A DNA stretch of 64,000 nt from the NCBI GenBank assembly GCA_944322305.1, contig CALUOP010000006.1, positions 1 through 64,000 of the forward strand. The letters are read 5' to 3'. The notes beneath the pieces were generated by a model. That model saw only the letters and a program-made list of their open reading frames with translations, was not told the DNA's origin and made no database searches. This document shows positions 18,022 to 28,963 of the stretch, in pieces (within the stretch, counting starts at the first letter, position 1; every line of letters starts with the position of its first letter). This DNA is from an uncultured Coriobacteriaceae bacterium (GTDB lineage: Bacteria; Actinomycetota; Coriobacteriia; Coriobacteriales; Coriobacteriaceae). The position numbers and the translations under genes are program-made.

Positions 18022-19734
18022 ATGACCGACCGACCGAGCACCACCGAGTCCTACCGCAAGTACACGCGCGGCTACTACCTGCCGCCGGAGCCCTGCTTCG
18101 ACTGGGTCAAGAAGGACTACATCGACCAGGCGCCCGCGTGGTGCTCGGTAGACCTGCGTGACGGCAACCAGGCTCTTATCGTCCCGATGAGCCTGGACGA
18201 GAAGCTCGAGTTCTTCCAGATGCTCGTGAAGATCGGCTTCAAGGAGATCGAGATCGGCTTCCCGGCGGCATCCGAGACCGAGTTTGAACTCGCCCGCACC
18301 CTGATCGAGCGCGACATGATCCCCGACGACGTGACCATCCAGGTGCTCACCCAGGCGCGTCCGCACATCATCCGCCGCACCTTCGAGGCGCTCGAGGGCT
18401 GCAAGACGCCCGTGATCGTGCACGTGTACAACTCCACGAGCGTGGCCCAGCGCGAGCAGGTGTTCAAGAAGGACAAGGACGCCATCAAGCAGATCGCCGT
18501 CGAGGGCGCCAAGCTCCTGAAGGAGCTCACGGACGAGAACGGCGGGCACCCCAACTACCGCTTCGAGTACAGCCCCGAGAGCTTCACCGGCACCGAGCCC
18601 GAGTACGCGCTCGAGGTGGTCAACGCGGTGCTGGACGTGTGGCAGCCCACGCCCGAGCGCAAGGCGGTCATCAACCTGCCGGCCACCGTTGAGATGAGCT
18701 TGCCGCACGTGTTCGCCAGCCAGGTTGAGTACCTCTCCAAGAACATGCGCTACCGCGACGCGGTGGTGCTCTCCCTGCACCCGCACAACGACCGCGGCAC
18801 CGGCGTAGCCGACGCCGAGCTGGGCGTGCTCGCAGGCGCCGACCGCATCGAGGGGACGCTCTTCGGCAACGGCGAGCGCACCGGCAACGTCGACATCATC
18901 ACGCTGGCCATGAACCTGTTCAGCCACGGCGTGAACCCCAACCTCGACTTCAGCCACATGGACGAGCTGGTTGAGCTCTACGAGCGCGTGACCCGCATGA
19001 GCGTGAGCCCGCGCCAGCCCTACGCCGGGCAGCTGGTGTTCGCGGCGTTTTCGGGCAGCCACCAGGACGCCATCGCCAAGGGCTTCAAGTGGCGCGAGGA
19101 GCACGACCCCGAGCACTGGAACCTGCCCTACCTGCCCATCGACCCGGCCGACGTGGGCCGTCGCTACGAGACCGACGTCATCCGCATCAACAGCCAGTCC
19201 GGCAAGGGCGGCGTGGGCTACGTGCTCGAGCAGGCCTTCGGCTACGTGCTGCCCAAGCCCATGCGCGAGGAGTTCGGCTACGTGGTCAAAAGCGTGTCGG
19301 ACCATGCGCACAAGGAGCTCGCGCCCGCCGAGATCAACGACATCTTCCAGGCCGAGTACGTTAACCGCGCGGGTGCCGTAAACCTGGTGGACTTCCACTT
19401 CGTGCGCGCGGGCGGCGACACCGTGAAGGTGTTCATGACCCTTGAGCAGGGTGGCGAGGAGCGCGAGGTGATCGGCGCCGGCAACGGCCGGCTCGACGCG
19501 GTGGCCGAGGCCCTGCGCAAGCTCGGCGTCGACTACCACCTGAGCGCCTACCACGAGCACGCGCTCGACCAGCAGGGCGCGGCGTCCACCGCGGCCGCCT
19601 ACGTGTGCCTGGAGGCCGAGGACGGCGCGAGCTCGTGGGGCTGCGGCGTGCATCCGGACATCATCACCGCCTCCATCCGCGGTTACATCTCCGCGGTGAA
19701 CCGCCTCATGGCGCAGGAGGCCGCCCAGGCGTAA
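18022..19734 (+). CDS. leuA: 2-isopropylmalate synthase
   Basis: LeuA condenses acetyl-CoA with 2-oxoisovalerate, the first committed step of leucine synthesis. The 570-residue product is of the long (type found in actinobacteria and fungi) form. It has a TIM-barrel domain with VDLRDGNQAL, LHPHNDRGTG and GNGERTGNVD, and a C-terminal regulatory LeuA dimer domain from about residue 430 that normally binds leucine for feedback inhibition. The ATG at 18022 follows GAGAAAGGA. leuC, leuD and leuB follow. Confidence 0.96.
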   Translation: MTDRPSTTESYRKYTRGYYLPPEPCFDWVKKDYIDQAPAWCSVDLRDGNQALIVPMSLDEKLEFFQMLVKIGFKEIEIGFPAASETEFELARTLIERDMIPDDVTIQVLTQARPHIIRRTFEALEGCKTPVIVHVYNSTSVAQREQVFKKDKDAIKQIAVEGAKLLKELTDENGGHPNYRFEYSPESFTGTEPEYALEVVNAVLDVWQPTPERKAVINLPATVEMSLPHVFASQVEYLSKNMRYRDAVVLSLHPHNDRGTGVADAELGVLAGADRIEGTLFGNGERTGNVDIITLAMNLFSHGVNPNLDFSHMDELVELYERVTRMSVSPRQPYAGQLVFAAFSGSHQDAIAKGFKWREEHDPEHWNLPYLPIDPADVGRRYETDVIRINSQSGKGGVGYVLEQAFGYVLPKPMREEFGYVVKSVSDHAHKELAPAEINDIFQAEYVNRAGAVNLVDFHFVRAGGDTVKVFMTLEQGGEEREVIGAGNGRLDAVAEALRKLGVDYHLSAYHEHALDQQGAASTAAAYVCLEAEDGASSWGCGVHPDIITASIRGYISAVNRLMAQEAAQA

Positions 19735-19839
19735 CGGCGCTGTTACAAGCAGGCGCGCCCGGGAGGGCCCGCGGCGCGTCTGCTATCCTTTTTGTCCTGC
19801 AATCCTGCGGTAACGCAACCCAGATGAGGGGAACGCACT

Positions 19840-21099
19840 ATGGCAATGACCATGACCCAAAAGATCCTGGCGGCGCACGCCGGGCTCGACGAGGTGGTGC
19901 CCGGCCAGCTGATCGAGGCCGACATCGACCTCGTGCTCGCCAACGACATCACCGGACCGGTGGCCATCCGCGAGCTCAAGAAGGCCGGGATGGACAAGGT
20001 GTTCGACAAGGACAAGGTGGCCCTGGTGATGGACCACTTCGTGCCCAACAAGGACATCAAGAGCGCCGAGCAGTGCGTGGAGTGCCGCGACTTCGCGCGC
20101 GAGCACGGCATCGTGAACTTCTTCGACGTGGGCCGCATGGGCATCGAGCACGCCCTGCTGCCCGAGCAGGGGCTTGTTGCCGCCGGCGACTGCATCATCG
20201 GCGCCGACTCCCACACCTGCACCTACGGCGCGCTAGGCGCCTTCTCCACCGGCGTGGGCTCCACCGACTGCGCCGCGGGCATCGCCACCGGCAAGGCGTG
20301 GTTCCGCGTGCCCTCGGCTATCAAGGTCGTGCTCACGGGCAAGAAGGCCCCGTGGGTCTCGGGCAAGGACGTGATCCTGCACCTCATCGGCGAGATCGGC
20401 GTCGACGGCGCGCTCTATCAGAGCCTCGAGTTCACGGGCGAGGGCGTGGCGGAGCTCACCATGGACGACCGCTTCTCCATCGCCAACATGGCCATCGAGG
20501 CCGGCGCCAAAAACGGCATCTTCCCGGTGGACGACAAGACCGTAGCCTACATGGAGGGCCGCGTCCCGCGCGCGTGGAAGGTGTTCGAGGCTGACGCCGA
20601 CGCCGAGTACGAGCGCACGGTCGAGATCGACCTCTCAACGCTGCGCCCCACCGTCTCGGTTCCGCACCTGCCCGAGAACGCCAAGCCGGTTGAGGAGGTT
20701 GCCGGCACCGAGATCCAGCAGGCGGTCATCGGCAGCTGCACCAACGGCCGCATCGAGGACATGCGCGTGGCCGCCGACATCCTGCGCGGCCGTCACGTGG
20801 CGCCGGGCGTGCGCGCCATCGTGATCCCGGCAACCCAGGAGGTGTACTTGCGGTGCATCCGCGAGGGCCTGGCCGAGGTCTTCATCGAGGCGGGCGCCGT
20901 CATCTCCACGCCCACCTGCGGCCCGTGCCTGGGCGGCTACATGGGCATCCTCGCCGCCGGCGAGCGCGCCATCTCCACCACGAACCGCAACTTCGTGGGC
21001 CGCATGGGCCACGTTGACTCCGAGGTGTACCTTTCGAGCCCGGCCGTGGCCGCCGCCAGCGCCGTAACCGGCGTGATCACCGACCCGGCCACGCTGTAG
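19840..21099 (+). CDS. leuC: 3-isopropylmalate dehydratase large subunit
   Basis: LeuC with LeuD isomerises 2- to 3-isopropylmalate using a 4Fe-4S cluster. The 419-residue product is of the short LeuC/HacA class. Cluster-binding cysteines are visible in GSCTNG and [13 protein letters not shown], and [12 protein letters not shown] supplies the first. A LeuD gene follows after 281 bases that hold two long palindromes. Methanogen-type homoaconitase is a relative, but the leu context settles the role. Confidence 0.94.
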   Translation: MAMTMTQKILAAHAGLDEVVPGQLIEADIDLVLANDITGPVAIRELKKAGMDKVFDKDKVALVMDHFVPNKDIKSAEQCVECRDFAREHGIVNFFDVGRMGIEHALLPEQGLVAAGDCIIGADSHTCTYGALGAFSTGVGSTDCAAGIATGKAWFRVPSAIKVVLTGKKAPWVSGKDVILHLIGEIGVDGALYQSLEFTGEGVAELTMDDRFSIANMAIEAGAKNGIFPVDDKTVAYMEGRVPRAWKVFEADADAEYERTVEIDLSTLRPTVSVPHLPENAKPVEEVAGTEIQQAVIGSCTNGRIEDMRVAADILRGRHVAPGVRAIVIPATQEVYLRCIREGLAEVFIEAGAVISTPTCGPCLGGYMGILAAGERAISTTNRNFVGRMGHVDSEVYLSSPAVAAASAVTGVITDPATL

Positions 21100-21114
21100 G
21101 ACTGTTCCACCTGA

Positions 21115-21202
21115 GCCCGGATCGGCGGGTACAAACTCCGTGCTCAAACATTCTCGCTTCGCTGCGAAACTGCGCGCGGAGCATGTACCCGCCGATCCGG
21201 GC
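21115..21202. repeat. Palindromic element 1 between leuC and leuD
   Basis: An 18-base arm (21115-21132, ending GGCGGGTAC) is repeated perfectly inverted at 21185-21202. The 52-base interior contains CTCCGTGCTCAAACA and GCGAAACTGCGCGCGGAG. Shared internal motifs show that it is related to the second, larger palindrome that follows. Confidence 0.8.
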
Positions 21203-21230
21203 GAGGGCTTCTCGTCCGGCAGCAGAGCGA

Positions 21231-21351
21231 GCGTGGGAGGGCGGGTATATCGTCCCGCGCGCAGTTCTGCAGACGCAGGAGATGCCGTTTCCGGCATCTC
21301 CGTCGCGTCGAAGCTGTTTGAGCACGGGATGATATACCCGCCCTCCCGCGC
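21231..21351. repeat. Palindromic element 2 between leuC and leuD
   Basis: Left arm 21231-21257 and right arm 21325-21351 form a 27-base inverted repeat with two mismatches, centred on GGAGGGCGGGTATATC. On the opposite strand its interior contains CCGTGCTCAAACA and GAACTGCGCGCGGG, matching element 1. The inner GAGATGCCGTTTCCGGCATC can form its own hairpin. Element 2 is thus an inverted relative of element 1. Confidence 0.8.
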
Positions 21352-21380
21352 TTGGATCACCCCACCGGAAGGAGCCGACT

Positions 21381-21872
21381 GTGAACGCACACGGCACTGT
21401 TTTCAAATACGGGGACAACGTCGACACCGACGTCATCATCCCGGCCCGCTACCTCAACATCGCCGACCCTGACGAGCTGGCCACCCACGCCATGGAGGAC
21501 ATCGACGCCACGTTCGTCAAGCGCGTGAAGCCCGGCGACATCATCGTGGCCAACCGCAACTTCGGCTGCGGGTCCTCGCGCGAGCACGCGCCGCTCGTCA
21601 TCAAGCAAAACGGCGTGTCCTGCGTTATCGCCGCGAGCTTCGCGCGCATCTTCTACCGCAACGCCATCAACATCGGCCTGCCCATCCTCGAGTGCGCCGA
21701 GGCGGCCGACAAGATCGCCGACGGCGACGAGGTCGAGATCGACTTCTCCACCGGCGTCATCCGCGACGTCACGCGCGGCGAGAGCTACCAGGCGCTGGCG
21801 TTCCCGGAGTTCATCAACGGCATCATCGAGCACGGCGGCTTGCTCAACAGCCTGAAGGCGAGGGGAGTGTAA
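21381..21872 (+). CDS. leuD: 3-isopropylmalate dehydratase small subunit
   Basis: LeuD is the swivelling small subunit that completes the LeuC active site. The 163-residue product has [17 protein letters not shown] and [13 protein letters not shown], both family hallmarks. It starts at GTG 21381 after GGAAGGAG. Its TAA shares one base with the leuB ATG. The palindromes upstream could affect how much transcript reaches leuD-leuB relative to leuA-leuC. Confidence 0.95.
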   Translation: MNAHGTVFKYGDNVDTDVIIPARYLNIADPDELATHAMEDIDATFVKRVKPGDIIVANRNFGCGSSREHAPLVIKQNGVSCVIAASFARIFYRNAINIGLPILECAEAADKIADGDEVEIDFSTGVIRDVTRGESYQALAFPEFINGIIEHGGLLNSLKARGV

Positions 21873-22942
21873 TGGAGTTCAGGATCGCGGTTCTCAAAGG
21901 CGACGGCATCGGTCCCGAGATCGTTGCCGAGGCCATGAAGGCGCTTGACACGGTGGGCGAGAAGTTCGGCCACACCTTCACCTACGAGGAGGCGCCCATC
22001 GGCGGCGCGGCCATCGACGCGGTGGGCGAGTGCCTGCCCGAGCGCACGGTCGACATCTGCCAGGGCTCTGACAGCGTGCTGCTCGGCGCGGTGGGCGGCC
22101 CCAAGTGGGACAGCCAGCCGCCGTCGAACCGCCCGGAGAAGGCGCTGCTCGGCATCCGCAAGGAGCTGGGGCTGTTCGCCAACATCCGCCCGGCGCGCCT
22201 GTGGGAGCCGCTGGCCGACGCCTGCCCGTTGAAGCCCGAGCGCCTGAAGGACGGCCTCGACTTGGTGGTGGTGCGCGAGCTCACCAGCGACGTGTACTTC
22301 GGCGACAAGAGCCGCGACGCCGACGGCCGCAGCCACGACGACATGACCTACTCGCCCGAGGAGGTCGAGCGCATCGCGCGGCGCGCCTTCGAGATGGCCC
22401 GCCAGCGCCGCAACCACGTGACGAGCGTGGACAAGGCCAACGTGCTCGAGACGAGCCGCCTGTGGCGCGAGACGGTGGCGCGCGTGGCGGAAGGGTACCC
22501 GGACGTGGAGCTCGACTATCTCTACGTGGACAACGCCGCCATGCAGCTGGTGTTGAACCCGGGGCAGTTCGACGTCATCCTTACCGGCAACCTCTTCGGC
22601 GACATCCTCTCCGACGAGGCCAGCTGCATCACCGGCTCCATCGGCATGCTGCCGAGCGCGAGCCTGTCGCTTTCCAGCCGCGGTATGTACGAGCCCATCC
22701 ACGGCTCTGCGCCCGACATCGCCGGCAAGAACCTCGCGAACCCCATCGCCACGGTGCTCTCGGCGGCCATGATGCTGCGCTACAGCCTGAACCTGCCCCA
22801 GGAGGCCGACGCCATCGAGGGTGCGGTGAACCGCGTGCTCGAGGCGGGCTTCCGCACCGCCGACATCGCCAAGCCCGGCGACGAGTACATGACCTGCTCG
22901 GACATGGGCCAGGCCATCTGCTCCGAGATCCGCAACGGGTAA
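21872..22942 (+). CDS. leuB: 3-isopropylmalate dehydrogenase
   Basis: LeuB oxidises and decarboxylates 3-isopropylmalate with NAD. The 356-residue product has LKGDGIGPEI at the N terminus, the substrate-site RKELGLFANIRPA, VRELTSDVYFG, and near the end the NAD-binding GSAPDIAGKNLANP. It overlaps leuD by one base and a strong terminator follows, closing the operon. Confidence 0.97.
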   Translation: MEFRIAVLKGDGIGPEIVAEAMKALDTVGEKFGHTFTYEEAPIGGAAIDAVGECLPERTVDICQGSDSVLLGAVGGPKWDSQPPSNRPEKALLGIRKELGLFANIRPARLWEPLADACPLKPERLKDGLDLVVVRELTSDVYFGDKSRDADGRSHDDMTYSPEEVERIARRAFEMARQRRNHVTSVDKANVLETSRLWRETVARVAEGYPDVELDYLYVDNAAMQLVLNPGQFDVILTGNLFGDILSDEASCITGSIGMLPSASLSLSSRGMYEPIHGSAPDIAGKNLANPIATVLSAAMMLRYSLNLPQEADAIEGAVNRVLEAGFRTADIAKPGDEYMTCSDMGQAICSEIRNG

Positions 22943-22983
22943 AGGCGCCCCGCCTGGCCGGGTTCCGCACAACGCCCATACGA

Positions 22984-23012
22984 GAAAAGCCCCGCAAGTC
23001 GCGGGGCTTTTC
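22984..23012 (+). terminator. Intrinsic terminator of the leucine operon
   Basis: GAAAAGCCCCGC (22984-22995) pairs with GCGGGGCTTTTC (23001-23012) around a short loop, giving a classic GC stem flanked by A-run and T-run. The symmetry may also stop transcription arriving from the minus-strand gene side. Confidence 0.9.
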
Positions 23013-23069
23013 GTTTGCGGGCATATGCCGCGGGCGGGTTCTTGCCGGTTTGGCGGCCGCCGCCTGTGC

Positions 23070-23333
23070 CTAGTTGTCCTTGTGCGGGCAGTTGGCGCAG
23101 CCGCCCTCTGAGCCGTTCGAGCTGGAGCCGCTGGTGGCCTCGGTGCTCTTGGAACCGCCGCGCTGGTCGGTGTTGTAAAAGCCCGAGCCCTTGAACTCGA
23201 TCCCGCTGGCGCTGAAGACCTTGTCGGCCGGGGCGCCGCACTCCGGGCAGGTGACGTCCGGATGCTCGGTCATGCCGTGCTGCACCTCGAACACCGTGCC
23301 GCACGCTGTGCATTTGTAGTCATACCGTGCCAT
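23070..23333 (-). CDS. FmdB-family zinc ribbon protein
   Basis: The 87-residue protein begins MARYDYKCTACGTVFEV and has a second pair CPECG, a four-cysteine zinc ribbon typical of the FmdB/CxxC_CxxC_SSSS family. The C-terminal half is Ser/Gly-rich and ends with GGCANCPHKDN, a third Cys pair. FmdB was linked to formamidase regulation, and formamide and urea chemistry are related. It is encoded divergently from the urea transporter, but a regulatory role is only a guess from position. Confidence 0.8.
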   Translation of the reverse strand: MARYDYKCTACGTVFEVQHGMTEHPDVTCPECGAPADKVFSASGIEFKGSGFYNTDQRGGSKSTEATSGSSSNGSEGGCANCPHKDN

Positions 23334-23755
23334 GTTGTCCCCTCCGTATGTACTGGTAAGCCGGGGGCTATTGTATCCAAAATCAGCTGTGTCACACCCC
23401 CTCCCATAGAATCGACAGGGAGCGGGCAGCTGACGCCGCGCGCGTCTTTCTCGCCTTGTGCCTCAGCCGCTTGCCGCTCGATCATGACCGTTCGCGAGGG
23501 AATGCATACCGTTCGCCAAACGTTTCCGCTCCCTTACACCTGCTGTGTTTCACGCGCGTTGCGCGCTTGTTGCCGTTTCGGTGCCCGTCGGTTACGGCGG
23601 GCGAGAACAACGTTTCGGGTGCGTTGCGGTTGGGCAAACTGCCCGCGCCGACCATTGCCCGAAACATTCCCTTTCTAACCTGATTTGCGTGCCGCGCGCC
23701 ACCTTGTCGGCGGCGCATCGGAACTCCGGCGGCATGAGGGAGAAAGGGGAGAGGA
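23334..23755 (+). promoter_or_regulatory. Upstream region of the urea operon with direct repeats
   Basis: This 422-base divergent gap holds no convincing gene. ACCGTTCGC occurs at 23487-23495 and again at 23508-23516. The spacing of 21 bases equals two helical turns, so two regulator molecules could bind one face. AACGTTTC/GAAAC-type short inverted segments also occur nearby (23518-23670). The urtA ribosome site GAAAGGGGAGAGG ends the region. Confidence 0.45.
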
Positions 23756-25069
23756 ATGGCGAAACAGGGACACGCGCGCCCGCTGCCCGCGCAGCCGTGC
23801 CCAACGCGCCGCGCCTTCGTGGGCGCCGCGGCGGGCGCCTTGGGCCTGGCGGCGCTGGGAGCCTCCGGCTGCGCGCAGAGCGCCCTCGCCGAGGCTGCGG
23901 CGGGCGCTGACCCGGGCGCCCAGCCCGCGTCGCAGGCTGCGGCGGACGTGACGGCCGACGAGGTCAAGGTGGGCATCATGCACTCGCTCTCGGGCACCAT
24001 GGCTATGAGCGAGAGCTCGGTGCGCGACGCCGAGATGCTCGCCATCGAGGAGATCAACGCGGCCGGCGGCGTGCTGGGCCGCCGGATCGAGCCCGTGGTG
24101 GAGGACGGCGCCTCGGACAACGCCACCTTCGCCGAGAAGGCCGAGAAGCTCCTGATGAGCGACCACGTCGCCACGGTCTTCGGCTGCTGGACGAGCGCCT
24201 CGCGCAAGGCGGTGCTGCCTGTTTTCGAGCGGTACAACGGGCTTCTGTGGTACCCGGTGCAGTACGAGGGCATGGAGTCGTCCAAGAACATCTTCTACGT
24301 GGGTGCGGCGCCCAACCAGCAGATCGTGCCGGCGGTAACCTACCTCGCCGAGCACTACGGCCCGCGCATCTTCCTGCTGGGGTCGGACTACGTGTTCCCG
24401 CGCACGGCGAACACCGTCATCAAGGCGCAGGCCGCCGACGCCGGCTTTGAGATCGTGGGCGAGGAGTACACGCCCATGGGCCACACCGACTATGCCACGG
24501 TTATCAACAAGATCCGCGCCGCGCATCCCGACTTCGTGTTCAACACGCTGAACGGCGACTCCAACGTGTCGTTCTTCAAGCAGCTGCGCGACTCCGGCAT
24601 CACCCCCGACGACTGCATGACCTGCTCGGTATCGGTGGCCGAGGAGGAGGTTGCCGGCATCGGCGCCGCCTACCTCGAGGGCCATATGACCTCGTGGAAC
24701 TATTACGAGACCACCGACACGCCCGAGAATCACGCCTTTGTGCAGGCTTTCAAGGAGCGCTACGGCCAGAACCGCGTGACCGACGACCCCATCGAGGCGG
24801 GCTACTGCGCCGTGCACCTGTGGGCGGCGGCATGCGAGAAGGCCGGCAGCTTCGAGGTGGACGACGTGCGCGCAGCCGCGGGCGGCGTGACCTTCCAGGC
24901 GCCCGAGGGCGCGATGACCATCGACGGCGAGAACCAGCACCTGTACAAGACGGTCCGCATCGGGCGCGTCAACGCCGACGGCCTCATCGACGAGGAGTGG
25001 GCGTCCGACGAGCCGCTCAAGCCCGATCCGTACCTCAAAGGGTACCCGTGGGCCGCGGGGCTCTCGTAA
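23756..25069 (+). CDS. urtA: Urea ABC transporter substrate-binding lipoprotein
   Basis: UrtA captures urea outside the cell for the UrtBCDE importer. The 437-residue product starts with a twin-arginine signal ([19 protein letters not shown]) ending in the lipobox GASGC, so it is probably a Tat-exported lipoprotein. The mature part is a Peripla_BP_5/branched-chain-type receptor with [17 protein letters not shown] and LWYPVQYEG, the latter typical of UrtA/FmdD proteins. Short-chain amides are possible ligands, but the urease genes downstream support urea. Confidence 0.93.
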   Translation: MAKQGHARPLPAQPCPTRRAFVGAAAGALGLAALGASGCAQSALAEAAAGADPGAQPASQAAADVTADEVKVGIMHSLSGTMAMSESSVRDAEMLAIEEINAAGGVLGRRIEPVVEDGASDNATFAEKAEKLLMSDHVATVFGCWTSASRKAVLPVFERYNGLLWYPVQYEGMESSKNIFYVGAAPNQQIVPAVTYLAEHYGPRIFLLGSDYVFPRTANTVIKAQAADAGFEIVGEEYTPMGHTDYATVINKIRAAHPDFVFNTLNGDSNVSFFKQLRDSGITPDDCMTCSVSVAEEEVAGIGAAYLEGHMTSWNYYETTDTPENHAFVQAFKERYGQNRVTDDPIEAGYCAVHLWAAACEKAGSFEVDDVRAAAGGVTFQAPEGAMTIDGENQHLYKTVRIGRVNADGLIDEEWASDEPLKPDPYLKGYPWAAGLS

Positions 25070-25087
25070 GGAAAGGGGGAGGCACCT

Positions 25088-25993
25088 ATGGTTGAAACCT
25101 TCATCATGCAGGCTTTCAACGGCATCAGCCTGAGCTCGATCCTGTTTCTCGCAGCGGTCGGCCTCGCGGTGACCTTCGGCCTCATGCACATCATCAATAT
25201 GGCCCACGGCGAGTTCATCATGGTGGGGGCCTACACCGCCTACGTGGTGCAGAACGCCTTCGCCGGCGCGGGCGCCGCTTTCGGGCTCTACGTGCCGGTG
25301 GCGCTCGTGCTGTCGTTTGCCGTGGCGGCCCTGGTGGGTGCGGTGGTTGAGAAGCTCATCGTCAGCCGGCTCTACGGGCGCGTAGCCGACAGCCTGCTCG
25401 TTACCTGGGGCCTGTCGCTCGTGCTTCAGCAGCTGGCGCGCTCCATCTTCGGCTCGCCCAACGTGGGCGTCACCGTGCCGGGCTACATGGAGGGCTCGCT
25501 CATGATCGGCGACATCGCCCTGCCCTACACGCGCATCTGGATCCTCGTGATCGCGCTTTTGTGCCTGCTGGCGCTTTACCTGTTCATGTTCCGCACGCGC
25601 TTCGGCCGCACGGTGCGCGCCGTCATGCAGAACCGCCCCACGGCGGCCGCTCTCGGCGTGAACACCCGCCGCGTTGACAGCGTCACGTTCGCGCTGGGCT
25701 CCGGCCTTGCGGGCCTCGCGGGCTGCGCGCTCACCTGGATCGGCCTGGTGGGCCCGTCACTCGGCCAGAACTACATCACCCAGGCGTTCATGACCGTGGT
25801 CGTGGGCGGCGTGGGCTCGGTCTTCGGCTCGGTCTTCGGCGCCGGCTTCATCGGCATCGGCCAGTCCATCTTCGAGTTCCTCACCGACGCCTCGCTCGGC
25901 CAGGCGCTCATCTTCCTCGCGGTCATCGTGCTGCTGCAGTTCCGCCCCAAGGGCATCTTCTCGGTGAGCAGCCGCTCGCTCGAGGACGAGTAG
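25088..25993 (+). CDS. urtB: Urea ABC transporter permease UrtB
   Basis: The 301-residue product is a LivH-type inner-membrane permease with about eight membrane segments and the typical MHIINMAHGEFIMVGAY near the N terminus. Many UrtB proteins carry a long N-terminal periplasmic extension, and this one has only the permease core. GGAAAGGGGGAGG precedes the ATG. It lies between urtA and urtC. Confidence 0.92.
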   Translation: MVETFIMQAFNGISLSSILFLAAVGLAVTFGLMHIINMAHGEFIMVGAYTAYVVQNAFAGAGAAFGLYVPVALVLSFAVAALVGAVVEKLIVSRLYGRVADSLLVTWGLSLVLQQLARSIFGSPNVGVTVPGYMEGSLMIGDIALPYTRIWILVIALLCLLALYLFMFRTRFGRTVRAVMQNRPTAAALGVNTRRVDSVTFALGSGLAGLAGCALTWIGLVGPSLGQNYITQAFMTVVVGGVGSVFGSVFGAGFIGIGQSIFEFLTDASLGQALIFLAVIVLLQFRPKGIFSVSSRSLEDE

Positions 25994-26002
25994 GAGGCCT
26001 AC

Positions 26003-27249
26003 ATGGAAACGCTTCTCAGCAACAAGACGCAACGGAACCGTCTCGTTCTCGCGGCAGCCATCTTCATCTGCTTGGCCGTGGTGCCGGCAGTGCTGCCCAT
26101 GTTCCGCACCACGCTCATCGCCCGCTTCATGTGCTATGCCATCGTGGCGTTGGGCCTCGACATGATCTGGGGCTACACCGGCATCATGAGCTTGGGGCAC
26201 GGCGTGTACTTCGGCCTCGGCGCGTACTGCATGGCCATGTACCTCAAGCTCGCGGCCTCGGGCGGCGGCCTTCCCGACTTCATGCAGTGGTCGGGCTTCG
26301 ACGCCCTGCCCGCGTGGTGGGCGCCGTTTGCCAACCCCGCCTTCGCCTTCGCCATGGTGGTGCTCGTGCCGGTGGTGGTGTCGGTGGTCGTGGGCCTGCT
26401 CACGTTCCTCCACAACATCAAGGGCGTGTACTTCTCCATCCTCTCCCAGGCGCTCGCCCTCATCATGAGCGTGCTTCTGGTGGGCTCGCAGCAGTACACC
26501 GGCGGATCAAACGGCCTGACCGACTTCGACACCATCCTGGGCGCGCCGCTTTCGAGCCCCGTGACCGAGGTCGTGCTGTACTACGTGACCCTGGTGGCGC
26601 TCATCGCCGTGTTCGCGCTCTGCTTCTTCTTGGTCAACCGCCGCATCGGCAAGATCTTCATGGCCATCCGCGACTCTGAGAACCGCGTGCGCTTCACCGG
26701 CTACAACACGGCCGTCTTCAAGGTGTTCGTCTACGCCTTCTCGGCAGCGGTGGCGGGTGTCGCCGGCGCGCTCTACGTGAGCCAGGTGGGCATCATCACG
26801 CCCGCCGAGGTGGGCGTGGCGCCCTCCATCGAGATGGTCGTGTGGGTGGCCGTCGGCGGCCGCGGCACGCTCGTGGGCGCCGTCATAGGCGCGCTGCTCA
26901 CCAGCGGCGTGGAGACCTTCGCCTCCGAGACCTTCCCCGACCTGTGGAACTACGTGCTCGGCCTCGTGTGCATCGTCGTGGTGCTCTTCCTGCCCGGCGG
27001 CCTCATGGACCTGCCGCGCGTTCCCGCCCGCATCCGCGCGTGGCTTGCGCGCAGCCGCTTCGGGGCCCCGCAGGGCGGCGCGCGCCTGACGCCGGCCATG
27101 GCGGCCGAGGAGGGGGTCTCTGTGGGCGCCGCCCTGGCGGAGGAGGACTACGCCGAGCCCGCGTACCGCGACGCCGGCGGTGACGAGGCGGGCGGCGATC
27201 CGCTCGCGCCTACGGCCGCAAGCGGCCTTGACGAGAAGGGAGGCCCCCG

Positions 27250-27253
<4 letters not shown>
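26003..27253 (+). CDS. urtC: Urea ABC transporter permease UrtC
   Basis: This is the second, LivM-type permease (416 residues). It has about eight to ten membrane segments, including WGYTGIMSLGHGVYFGLGAY and WVAVGGRGTLVGAVIGA, family-typical motifs. The last ~65 residues are a hydrophilic tail, probably cytoplasmic. The stop overlaps the urtD start (ATGA). Confidence 0.93.
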
Positions 27254-28158
<905 letters not shown>

Positions 28159-28159
28159 C

Positions 28160-28849
28160 ATGGCGCTCGAGATCAAGGGGCTCCTCGCCACCTACGGCGA
28201 GGGCATGGTGCTGCACGGCGTGAGCCTCACGGCAAAGAAGGGCAAGGTCACGGCGCTCGTGGGACGCAACGGCGCCGGTAAGACCACCACGCTGAAGGCC
28301 CTCATGGGGCTTGTGGAGACGCCGCGCGGCAGCATCCGGCTGGACGGACGTGAGCTCATGGGGCTTCCGGCCTATGCCCGGGCGCGCGCCGGCATCGGCT
28401 ACGTGCCGCAGGGCCGCGAGATCTTCCCGCAGCTCACGGTGGGCGAGAACCTCGAGTTGGGCATGGAGGCCAACCCCGAGGCGAAGGAGGTGCCGGAGGG
28501 GGTGTTCGAGACGTTCCCCATCCTGCGGGAGTTTCTGAACCGCAGGGGCGGCGACCTTTCGGGCGGCCAACAGCAGCAGCTCGCCATAGCCCGCGCGCTG
28601 GTGGCGGCGCCTCGGGCGCTCGTGCTCGACGAGCCCACCGAGGGCATCCAACCGTCGGTGGTGCAGGAGATCGGCCGCGTCATCACCGCTCTCAAAAAGG
28701 ACGTGGCGGTGCTTTTGGTGGAGCAGTACCTGGAGTTCGCGCTCGACATCGCCGACGACGTGTACGTGATCGAGAAGGGCGAGATCGTGCAGCACGGCGC
28801 CCCGGACGAGCTCGACCAGGAGAAGCTGAAGGAAACGATGTCGCTCTAG
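28160..28849 (+). CDS. urtE: Urea ABC transporter ATPase UrtE
   Basis: The 229-residue product is the LivF-type partner ATPase with GRNGAGKTTTLKALMG, LSGGQQQQLAIARAL and VLDEPTEGIQPS; the last is a signature of UrtE. It starts 1 base after the urtD stop. With urtABCD it completes an ATP-driven importer feeding the urease encoded next. Confidence 0.95.
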   Translation: MALEIKGLLATYGEGMVLHGVSLTAKKGKVTALVGRNGAGKTTTLKALMGLVETPRGSIRLDGRELMGLPAYARARAGIGYVPQGREIFPQLTVGENLELGMEANPEAKEVPEGVFETFPILREFLNRRGGDLSGGQQQQLAIARALVAAPRALVLDEPTEGIQPSVVQEIGRVITALKKDVAVLLVEQYLEFALDIADDVYVIEKGEIVQHGAPDELDQEKLKETMSL

Positions 28850-28963
28850 GCGCGCGGTGGCTGGCCGCTGCCCGTGGCCTGCCACAGTGCGCGAAGGGCG
28901 GAGATGCGCGGCGCGCGGTGGGGGCAACCCGCCGCGCCCGCCATAGGCGAAGGGAGAGCGGCG

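Noticed and set aside
22984-23012. Short terminator considered as another dispersed palindrome like those in the leucine operon
   Set aside because: It has A- and T-runs on each side and none of the GCTCAAACA or GCGCGCGG motifs.
23545-23910. Plus-strand frame overlapping the start of urtA
   Set aside because: It overlaps the clear Tat signal of UrtA in another frame and has no family motif.
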